This document shows positions 1 to 5,293 of a stretch of DNA of 6,184 nucleotides, piece by piece; position 1 is the first letter of the stretch, and each line of letters opens with the position of its first letter. Both the position numbers and the translations under genes were made by a program. The stretch comes from an uncultured Bacilli bacterium (GTDB taxonomy: Bacteria > Bacillota_I > Bacilli_A > RF39 > UBA660). A model generated the notes under the pieces. It worked only from the letters and a program-made list of their open reading frames with translations, was not told where the DNA came from and searched no databases. The stretch spans positions 1-6,184 of the forward strand of contig CAKOYC010000070.1 in NCBI GenBank assembly GCA_934130265.1, read 5' to 3'.

Positions 1-24
1 ATTCTTTATTTTTTCCTTATTCAT
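1..24 (-). CDS. 5' end of an unidentified gene, cut by the left window edge
   Basis: An ATG at 24-22 overlaps the TGA of the upstream 41-codon ORF in an ATGA arrangement. The frame stays open for 8 codons (MNKEKIKN) to base 1. An AAAGGA ribosome binding site lies about 10 nt upstream, inside the preceding ORF. The 4-nt overlap is typical of translational coupling, so this is probably the second gene of the unit driven by the promoter near 197-225. Eight residues are far too few to assign a function. What supports it is the start context, not the protein. Confidence 0.5.
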
Positions 25-146
25 TTTCTACTTATCCTTTCTATTTTAGTATCTCTAAAAATATTAGATTCATACCAGCTTTGTATTAATCCATTAAGGA
101 TAATAGTAAAATTACTTCTTTGACAGTTTGATATTACTGCTCTCAT
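21..146 (-). CDS. Small hypothetical protein (41 aa), possibly SHOCT-like
   Basis: This ORF starts with ATG at 146 and ends with TGA at 23-21. A strong Shine-Dalgarno sequence, GAGGTG at 156-161, sits 9 nt before the start, and a consensus-like promoter lies further upstream, so it looks translated despite its size. The protein begins MRAVISNCQR. Its second half (residues 20-41, with LIQSWYESNIF followed by a charged helix) loosely resembles the short SHOCT pattern of a helix, a Tyr-x-x-x-Ile turn and a charged helix. That resemblance is by eye only and is not an assignment. It has a single Cys at residue 8, no membrane segment and no signal peptide. It overlaps the next gene by 4 nt. It could be a regulatory or accessory peptide for the downstream gene, or a leader peptide. 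Confidence 0.5.
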   Translation of the reverse strand: MRAVISNCQRSNFTIILNGLIQSWYESNIFRDTKIERISRK

Positions 147-185
147 TACTGTCTCCACCTCTCTATTTTACAAATATCATTATTC

Positions 186-224
186 TTGACATTTTAATCA
201 TATCATTTAATTTGACATTAATCA
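186..224. repeat. Imperfect direct repeat pair flanking the -10 element
   Basis: TTGACATT occurs at 186-193 and again at 212-219, 26 bp apart. Each is followed by AATCA, with two extra T residues in the first copy, so the match extends over about 13 nt. A third partial motif, TTGACT, is at 226-231. On the transcribed (minus) strand the core is AATGTCAA. One copy lies in the promoter spacer and the other at the predicted transcription start, a placement suited to an operator. In sequence this AT-rich, chance is a real alternative. Confidence 0.35.
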
Positions 225-225
225 A
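197..225 (-). promoter_or_regulatory. Probable sigma-A-type promoter with extended -10
   Basis: On the minus strand, TTGATT (225-220) is followed by a 17-nt spacer and TATGAT (202-197). A TG one base before the -10 gives an extended -10 of the form TGnTATGAT. The predicted start of transcription is near 190, leaving a leader of about 45 nt before the ATG at 146. An A-rich tract at about 244-254 upstream of the -35 could help as an UP element. It lies between the terminator of the hemW operon and the small ORF at 21-146, as expected for an independent transcription unit. Confidence 0.6.
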
Positions 226-262
226 TTGACTATAGAACCAGTACTTTTTTTATTTCATACAA

Positions 263-296
263 AAAAGAATAGACCTATAATATCAGTCTATCTTTT
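263..296 (-). terminator. Rho-independent terminator after hemW
   Basis: Bases 269-274 (ATAGAC) pair perfectly with 286-291 (GTCTAT) around an 11-nt loop. The stem extends through G267-C292 and four A-T pairs, with A268 bulged. Read on the minus strand, the hairpin runs into a T tract (complement of 261-266), the expected layout for intrinsic termination of the hemW operon. The stem is AT-rich but normal for such a genome. An A/T tract on the other side could make it weakly bidirectional, but no plus-strand gene converges on it. Confidence 0.72.
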
Positions 297-331
297 ATGG
301 ATATCTAAAAGGAGGATATTATTATTTAATA

Positions 332-340
332 CCCCCCCCC
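332..340. repeat. C9 homopolymer (G9 on the coding strand)
   Basis: Nine consecutive C residues stand 8 bp downstream of the hemW stop codon in a genome where even runs of four G or C are rare. The tract is outside any convincing ORF: the ATG that abuts it on the minus strand gives only very short frames in all three slippage states. It may be a slippage-prone spacer, a scar, or a length-uncertain sequencing feature. Confidence 0.7.
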
Positions 341-348
341 ATGTTAAC

Positions 349-1449
349 TTAACGTAAACTTAAAATTTCACTTAACACTTCATTTAACACATATCTATAC
401 TCTTTATTTACATATAAGTAATTATTATTTTCCATTAAAATATTATTATCCAATAAATCTTTATAATTATATACTTTATCTAATTCTACATTGTATCTTT
501 TAAAAAACTTTTCTTTAGATACTCCTTTTTCTAATCTTAGGTTTAATATTAACTCATAGTCCATCTTATCATTTAATGATAATTTTTCTATTTCTACATT
601 CCTTTTACCATTTAAATAGTTAGTGATACTCCCAGTATTAGTCTTCCTTATATCATTATAATAACTTGCTGCTGAAAGTCCAAATCCATAGTACTCATCA
701 TTATTCCAGTATACTAAATTATGTCTTGATTCATAACCTGCTTTAGCATAATTAGAAATTTCATAATGCTGATAATTATTACCTTCTAACTTTTTTTCTA
801 TATATTTGTATAGAATTTGATCACTATCATCATCTAATCTTTGATAATTATTTATCTTTAAGATAGTATTATTTTCAATAATAAGTGAATAAATAGAAAT
901 GTGGGGAATATCTAATTTTAACAAATATTCTATATCTCTATCTAATATTTCTATAGACTCATCTTTAAAACCATACATTAAGTCTAGATTAATATTATTA
1001 ATATCATTTTTTCTCAATAATTTAATAGTATTTTCTAATTCTTTGTATGATAACCTTCTATTTATTAATTTTTGATAGTTATCATTAAAAGTCTCTACAC
1101 CAATACTTATTCTATTAACAAAATTTTCTTTTAATAGTTTTATTTTATTAGTATCCAGACTGTCTATATTTGCTTCTATTGTAAACTCATAGTCACTAGC
1201 TAATTTAATTTTTTTTAAAATAGAAAATAAAAAAGAAAGTTGATCATACGATAAACTAGTAGGTGTCCCTCCACCAATATATATCGTTGATATTTCTTCT
1301 CCTTTATAATTTTCTATTATTTCCTTTTCAAGTTCTTTTAAATATAAATCAACTAGTTTTTTATTATAAAACAATTTACAAAAATCACAATAGGAACAAA
1401 TAGTTTGACAAAACGGTATATGAATATAAATTGATTTTATCTGTTCCAT
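349..1449 (-). CDS. hemW: HemW-type radical SAM protein (heme chaperone, coproporphyrinogen oxidase-like)
   Basis: This 366-residue radical SAM protein has the [4Fe-4S] motif as C14, C18 and C21 (IPFCQTICSYCDF). Next come GGGTP at 59-63 (SAM binding), IEAN at 91-94, RISIGVETF at 113-121, and HNLVYW at 243-248. The HNxxYW motif and the Phe in place of the fourth Cys of HemN are known marks of HemW, a heme-binding chaperone, as against true oxygen-independent coproporphyrinogen dehydrogenase. A HemN-C winged-helix-like region occupies about 285-366. The length is close to the family norm of about 370-380. The start is fixed by AAGGAG 5 nt upstream of the ATG, overlapping the preceding stop. Adjacent Cys24 is unusual. 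It is the last gene before the terminator. Nothing in this window shows heme synthesis, so the actual client is open. Confidence 0.93.
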   Translation of the reverse strand: MEQIKSIYIHIPFCQTICSYCDFCKLFYNKKLVDLYLKELEKEIIENYKGEEISTIYIGGGTPTSLSYDQLSFLFSILKKIKLASDYEFTIEANIDSLDTNKIKLLKENFVNRISIGVETFNDNYQKLINRRLSYKELENTIKLLRKNDINNINLDLMYGFKDESIEILDRDIEYLLKLDIPHISIYSLIIENNTILKINNYQRLDDDSDQILYKYIEKKLEGNNYQHYEISNYAKAGYESRHNLVYWNNDEYYGFGLSAASYYNDIRKTNTGSITNYLNGKRNVEIEKLSLNDKMDYELILNLRLEKGVSKEKFFKRYNVELDKVYNYKDLLDNNILMENNNYLYVNKEYRYVLNEVLSEILSLR

Positions 1450-1458
1450 TATTACTCC

Positions 1459-1959
1459 TTAAAAATTATTTATCTCACAATTATAATTATTTGCTGTTAA
1501 AAATTGTTCTTCTGATGTAAGATCTTTTGCATATAATCCTATAACCTGGTCAGTAGAATTTTTTACCAATATCGATTTACTTATTTCAAATTTACTTCCA
1601 TTTGTAGATGGTGTTTCTACAATATTAGTATTTCCTCTTAAGTTTGCCATTTCTTGCTCAAATTGATTGTTTTGATTAGTTCCATCAAGATTTCCTGTTC
1701 TATTATAACGAATAATTACTTTCTCCAAAACATCATTACTATAAGTATTAAATACTTGAACATTATAACTAGCTGCTCCAACCACTTCTTTTCTTGTACA
1801 ATGTAATACCGTTTTACTTTCAACGATATTGGTAGAATTAGCGTTATCTGTATCTTTTAGTACAATTCTAAATATTGGAGGAATAGCTATTAATACAATA
1901 AGTATAAAAATAGCTATATAAGTAAGAGCTATTTTTAGACTACTATTTTTATTCTCCAT
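1459..1959 (-). CDS. Single-pass membrane protein with extracytoplasmic domain, unknown function
   Basis: This 166-residue protein has one strongly hydrophobic segment at about 9-34, preceded by a short Lys-containing N-terminus. That suggests an uncleaved anchor with the rest outside. There is no lipobox Cys after the hydrophobic stretch. The external part (about 38-166) is Asn/Thr/Ser-rich and looks mainly beta, with two Cys, C54 and C161, near its two ends that could form a disulfide. The start has AAGGA 7 nt upstream. It overlaps the 3' end of the preceding membrane-protein gene by 11 nt and ends 9 nt before hemW, so it is co-translated with both. The pattern of a Leu-x-Cys strand followed by Asn-x-x-Leu-x-Lys faintly recalls small YehR-like surface proteins of low-GC Bacillota, but I do not assign it to that family. 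Confidence 0.85.
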   Translation of the reverse strand: MENKNSSLKIALTYIAIFILIVLIAIPPIFRIVLKDTDNANSTNIVESKTVLHCTRKEVVGAASYNVQVFNTYSNDVLEKVIIRYNRTGNLDGTNQNNQFEQEMANLRGNTNIVETPSTNGSKFEISKSILVKNSTDQVIGLYAKDLTSEEQFLTANNYNCEINNF

Positions 1960-2362
1960 AGTTAGTTCCTTCTTTCTTATCTAATTCATGAGTTTCTCTA
2001 TACTTTAGTGTCTTTAAAAGTTTAGAAACAAATAATATCAATATTGAAAATGGAATAATTGGAAAAATCATTAAAGCATAATAAATAATCTTATTAGTTT
2101 CTACTAATCCATACTTACTTAAAGTCGCATCAAAAGCGATACAAAAACCAATAGCAAGTCCTGTTACAATAGCTGCAAATATTATTCCTAAAATATTTGA
2201 CCAATAATTAATTACATAAGTAGTATATTCTGGTCTTTCTTTCTTATTTACTGACTTAAAAACAATAGTAAATAATGTAAATAAAATAATGGTAATTAAT
2301 AATGGTAAAATCACTAAAAAGAAAATCTTTCTCAAATTAACAAGAGAAATCATTATACTCAT
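1949..2362 (-). CDS. Small three-helix membrane protein, unknown function
   Basis: This 137-residue protein has three predicted membrane segments, at about 12-36, 54-77 and 91-114. A Lys/Glu-rich loop lies after the first (KSVNKKERPE) and the C-terminal tail is charged (about 115-137). I recognise no catalytic motif or named family. The first ATG at 2362 is preferred over a second in-frame ATG at residue 4 because GGAAGGGG lies 7 nt upstream. It begins 28 nt after the ogt stop, the largest gap in the operon, and its 3' end overlaps by 11 nt the gene for a single-pass membrane protein. The tight coupling suggests that the two proteins work together at the membrane, which is inference. Confidence 0.85.
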   Translation of the reverse strand: MSIMISLVNLRKIFFLVILPLLITIILFTLFTIVFKSVNKKERPEYTTYVINYWSNILGIIFAAIVTGLAIGFCIAFDATLSKYGLVETNKIIYYALMIFPIIPFSILILFVSKLLKTLKYRETHELDKKEGTNYGE

Positions 2363-2387
2363 ATTAAGACCCCTTCCTATATTTATA

Positions 2388-2402
2388 ATGTTAGTTTAAC
2401 AT
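2388..2402. repeat. Short perfect inverted repeat over the ogt stop codon
   Basis: ATGTTA and TAACAT form a 6-bp inverted repeat around a 3-nt centre, spanning the last codons and stop of ogt. On the minus (coding) strand it is not followed by a T run, so it is not a standard terminator for the operon. On the plus strand it is followed by seven T residues, but no plus-strand gene precedes it. It could be a weak hairpin at the junction between ogt and the membrane-protein pair. Confidence 0.3.
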
Positions 2403-2876
2403 ACTTTTTTTATTAGCACAATTATCTTGTTCTAATTTTAATAATTCTTCTTTAATTTTAACACCTGCTTGATAGTTATAAAGACTTTTATTTTTACCAA
2501 TTACTCTATGACATGGTATTAGAATTAAGTAAGGATTATTTTGAATAATTTTAGCGATTTCCTTTACATCATTGACATTACCTAATTCTTTAGCAAGTGT
2601 AAAGTAAGTGATAGTCATACCATAAGGGATAGCTAGGATTCTGTCAAATATCTTTTCTTCAACGGAAGAAAGACTTAAAGGGAAGATTGAGAAATAGGTT
2701 CTTTTCTTTTGAAAATATTCTAATAACTCTTGTTTAAGGGCTTTTGTTAAGTAGTTTTCATTATCTTTTGGACAATCACTTACAAAGTGGATTCCTAAGA
2801 TTTTTTCATCATTAGCAGTTATAAAAAGAGTACCTATTTCTGTTTTTAAAGATGAGTTATAAACTATACTTCTCAC
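2391..2876 (-). CDS. ogt: Methylated-DNA--[protein]-cysteine S-methyltransferase (O6-alkylguanine repair)
   Basis: This suicide DNA-repair protein transfers an O6-alkyl group from guanine to its own cysteine. The 161 residues give the full Ogt layout: an N-terminal alpha/beta domain (about 1-70), then the DNA-binding and catalytic domain. The active-site motif IPCHRVIG is at 120-127, with C122 the acceptor. Counting from it against human MGMT, Y91 matches Tyr114, N114 matches Asn137, H123 matches His146 and E149 matches Glu172, so the catalytic network is intact. The arginine-finger position (human Arg128) is K105, and Ser159-Gly160 are Q136-A137. The start is GTG at 2876: a stop lies two codons upstream in frame, and the GTG overlaps the TGA of the upstream gene as GTGA. 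A weak AAGAGTGA ribosome site precedes it. No Ada-type regulatory domain is present, so expression probably follows the operon. Confidence 0.93.
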   Translation of the reverse strand: MRSIVYNSSLKTEIGTLFITANDEKILGIHFVSDCPKDNENYLTKALKQELLEYFQKKRTYFSIFPLSLSSVEEKIFDRILAIPYGMTITYFTLAKELGNVNDVKEIAKIIQNNPYLILIPCHRVIGKNKSLYNYQAGVKIKEELLKLEQDNCANKKSMLN

Positions 2877-3796
2877 ACATTATCACTCTTTTCAATAGCT
2901 AAAAGAGCAAGTTTATAAGCGGTATCTTTATCTTTAGCTGTAGTCAAGAATCTATTGACATGACAGAATAAACTACCTGTTACACCTGTTTCTTTTTCAA
3001 GTTCAATACCACTCTTACCAGCCCATTCTTTAGGGAAAGATAATCTATCTGTTCTATTTGTTATATCAGTTGGAACTGTATTTATAGCATAGCCTCCTCT
3101 ATTTGAAGGAAACATTACAAATAAGATATCTTTCGCTTCACTAGTATTTAATAATACTTCTTCATAAGGAAGATATTCATCAAATACTAAAATAGGACCA
3201 GTTTGTTTTTTAATTTCTTCTAAGACTTTAACTTTAGCTTTTTCTTTACCAATTATTCGCTCTATTTCTAAAGATAATATTATTCTGGCAACATCAACTG
3301 CTTTTAAGAATTGTTCATTTTCATCTTGTCCACTTTTATATGAGGGATTAAATAGTTTTATTAAATCCGAGGTTGTTTTTACTTTATATGGAGCATCAAT
3401 TGATGGGAAAACACCATTATCAATAGCATCTATTCCGATAACAAAGTCTTGTTCTATTGCTTTTTTAACAGTATCTATATCTTCTACTCCAAGACTTTCT
3501 AATAAATCTTTTGCATAATAGTCAAATAAAAGTCCAAAAGAAGCATACTTAATCCCATTTTCTCTAACTTTCGCATCTTCTTGATGATGATCAAACTTAC
3601 CATAACCGATATCATAGATAATAACATCTCTTTCTCTATCTTCTTTGGTAATTTCCCCTACTCTTGCTAGTTTTACATTAAACAAAAAAGATAAGAAAGC
3701 GGTAGAGAAAACTTCATCAGCATGCATAGTTCCTCTATGGGTTAGAAATGTAGCTTTATCTTTTTCTGTTAGTTCTACTTTATTAAAGTTTATCAT
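2873..3796 (-). CDS. MYG1/UPF0160 family protein, DHH-like phosphoesterase or nuclease
   Basis: This 307-residue protein carries the MYG1 family signatures. The N-terminal THRGTMHADEVF (19-30) supplies H20, H25 and D27. YDIGYGKFDHHQ (61-72) supplies D62 and the DHH-type D69-H70-H71. GIDAIDNG (121-128) supplies D123 and D126. These His and Asp residues are those expected to bind metal in the DHH phosphoesterase fold. Eukaryotic MYG1 is a 3'-5' exonuclease acting on RNA; the role of bacterial members is poorly defined, so nuclease activity here is inferred from homology. The length fits the family. Its ATG overlaps the upstream stop by 4 nt (ATGA), with AAAGGA about 9 nt upstream, and its TGA overlaps the ogt GTG start. 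It is therefore translationally linked on both sides and probably cytoplasmic. Confidence 0.9.
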   Translation of the reverse strand: MINFNKVELTEKDKATFLTHRGTMHADEVFSTAFLSFLFNVKLARVGEITKEDRERDVIIYDIGYGKFDHHQEDAKVRENGIKYASFGLLFDYYAKDLLESLGVEDIDTVKKAIEQDFVIGIDAIDNGVFPSIDAPYKVKTTSDLIKLFNPSYKSGQDENEQFLKAVDVARIILSLEIERIIGKEKAKVKVLEEIKKQTGPILVFDEYLPYEEVLLNTSEAKDILFVMFPSNRGGYAINTVPTDITNRTDRLSFPKEWAGKSGIELEKETGVTGSLFCHVNRFLTTAKDKDTAYKLALLAIEKSDNV

Positions 3797-4854
3797 TTTA
3801 TCTGTTCCTTTACCTTTCTAACTCCGCGTTCTATATCTTTTTTAAAGAAGCGATAACTACTTGATATTAATATATAAATAGGAAGAGCAATTATTATACC
3901 AAACATACCACCAAGTGTTCCTCCTACTGATACTACCATGATAGTTACTAATGGATTAATATTATTAGTCTTACCATATACTTTAGGAGAGATTAAATAA
4001 CCATCTAATTGTGGGAAAATCAAACAAACGATTAAGGTGGCAAAGAAGACTTTACTACTAATAGCAGAGGCAGTTATTAAGGCTAAGATGTTAGTAATTA
4101 ATCCACCAAAGTATGGAATGACAGTAGTAAGACAAGCTAGTATACCAAATAATAACCAGTTAGGGTGTCCTGCAATAAGGAAGACGATAGAGTATTCAAA
4201 AAACTGAATTACCATAAATAGTCCTAATCCTTTTAAGTAGTTACTTATTTCTATATCAAGAGCTTTTACATAAGCATAACTTCTATTCTCTAAACTCTTT
4301 AGAAATCTTTTAACTGCTCCTCTTATTTTATCCATATAAGCTAGGAAATAAATAGTAACTACTAAGACGATAACTGATTGACCTAAAATAGATACTGTTT
4401 TACCTACTACATCAATAGTACCTTTTTGTAAGATATTACCTAAACTACCAATTATTTGATTAAGTGATGTTGATAATGTATTTTCAAAACTAGATAAGTT
4501 TAAATTAAACTTTCTAGATACTTCTTCTACTACTGTTCCAAAACTAGAAGCAAAGGATATTAACTGTTGATAAACTAAGGGTAATGTTATAGCTATTAAT
4601 CCAAAAATAATTAGTAAAGAGATAATAACTAAGAAAGTAATAGCTATACTTTTCCTTACTCCTTTTTCTTCTAATTTTTTTTCTAATGGATATAAAGCAT
4701 AAGCAATAGCAAAAGCAATTATAAAGGGAAAACAAACACTTATTACTCTACTAATTATTTGAAACCAAGTACCAATATTAGTTACACAAATATATAAAAG
4801 TCCCATTAAGATTAAGAAATTTAATAATTTATAATTAATTTTATTCTTATACAT
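3793..4854 (-). CDS. AI-2E/PerM family membrane transporter
   Basis: This 353-residue polytopic protein has the AI-2E family layout. There are hydrophobic segments at about 8-26, 33-55 and 68-95, a non-membrane stretch at about 96-150, then segments at about 152-174 and 208-228 and a dense hydrophobic C-terminal half (about 232-332). Family-typical motifs are IPYFGG at 246-251, QLDGYLISPKVYGK at 282-295 and PLV at 301-303, followed by a Gly-rich helix. The C-terminal tail (334-353) is strongly basic, hence cytoplasmic. The family is named for autoinducer-2 export, but many members are sodium/proton antiporters or of unknown substrate, so no substrate is assigned. AAAGGTGA overlaps the dtd stop 4 nt before the ATG, and the gene ends with an ATGA overlap into the MYG1 gene. 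Confidence 0.9.
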   Translation of the reverse strand: MYKNKINYKLLNFLILMGLLYICVTNIGTWFQIISRVISVCFPFIIAFAIAYALYPLEKKLEEKGVRKSIAITFLVIISLLIIFGLIAITLPLVYQQLISFASSFGTVVEEVSRKFNLNLSSFENTLSTSLNQIIGSLGNILQKGTIDVVGKTVSILGQSVIVLVVTIYFLAYMDKIRGAVKRFLKSLENRSYAYVKALDIEISNYLKGLGLFMVIQFFEYSIVFLIAGHPNWLLFGILACLTTVIPYFGGLITNILALITASAISSKVFFATLIVCLIFPQLDGYLISPKVYGKTNNINPLVTIMVVSVGGTLGGMFGIIIALPIYILISSSYRFFKKDIERGVRKVKEQIK

Positions 4855-4858
4855 ATAA

Positions 4859-5293
4859 TCACCTTTCTAATAAAATTGTAGTAGGTCCCATATTAACAAG
4901 ACCTATTTCCATATCTTTGCCAAACTCCCCTATCTCTACTGATACTTTTTCTCTTAGTTTTTTATTAAAGCAGTCATATAGTAGTTTAGCTTTCGCTCCA
5001 TTCATCGCTTTGATATAACTAGGTCTATTACCTTTTTTAGTATCAGCATATAAAGTAAACTGGGATATTGATAAGACTTTTTCTTCTACATCTAGAATAG
5101 AAAGATTCATAACTCCATCTTTATCAGGAAAGATTCTTAAGTTACAAATCTTATTAACCATCCAGTCAATAGTCTCTTTACTATCTCCATCAGTAAAACC
5201 GACTAATAAGACTAAACCTTTATCAATACTTCCTACTCTTTTACCATCAACATCACAAAATCCATTCTTACATCTTTGAATTAATACTCTCAT
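4859..5293 (-). CDS. dtd: D-aminoacyl-tRNA deacylase
   Basis: DTD hydrolyses D-aminoacyl-tRNA (and Gly-tRNA-Ala), recycling tRNA and keeping D-amino acids out of protein; it acts as a cytoplasmic homodimer. The 144 residues match the family length and include the N-terminal MRVLIQR, SQFTLYAD (77-84), KGNRPSY (87-93) and the C-terminal NMGPTT (134-139), where Gly136-Pro137 is the cross-subunit Gly-cisPro motif that rejects L-aminoacyl substrates. Departures from common sequences are GFC at 11-13 where many have ASV, and Met135 where Asp is usual in NDGP. The ATG directly abuts the TAG of rel, with AAAGG about 12 nt upstream inside rel. The rel-dtd order is common in Bacillota, which supports both calls. 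The stop is TGA. Confidence 0.95.
   Translation of the reverse strand: MRVLIQRCKNGFCDVDGKRVGSIDKGLVLLVGFTDGDSKETIDWMVNKICNLRIFPDKDGVMNLSILDVEEKVLSISQFTLYADTKKGNRPSYIKAMNGAKAKLLYDCFNKKLREKVSVEIGEFGKDMEIGLVNMGPTTILLER

Noticed and set aside
186..231. Plus-strand promoters from the TTGACA, TTGACA and TTGACT hexamers
   Set aside because: None has a reasonable -10 at 16-18 nt and no plus-strand gene follows. The minus-strand extended -10 promoter explains the region better.
340..342. Phase-variable ORF starting at the ATG that abuts the G9 tract on the minus strand
   Set aside because: All three frames end within about 20 codons and have no ribosome site or coding character.
1..348. CRISPR array, tRNA, rRNA or mobile-element terminal repeats at the left edge
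   Set aside because: There is no spaced repeat array, cloverleaf or long inverted repeat. Only two short direct repeats are present, and they fit an operator better than an element end.
4544..4735. A 63-codon minus-strand ORF within the AI-2E transporter gene
   Set aside because: It lies wholly inside a well-supported gene in another frame, has low-complexity Phe/Tyr/Ser/Cys-rich content and shows no ribosome site or family match.
21..5293. Mycoplasma-type genetic code (TGA as tryptophan)
   Set aside because: TGA ends dtd, the AI-2E gene, the MYG1 gene and the small ORF exactly at conserved lengths or overlaps, and the tryptophan codons checked are TGG.
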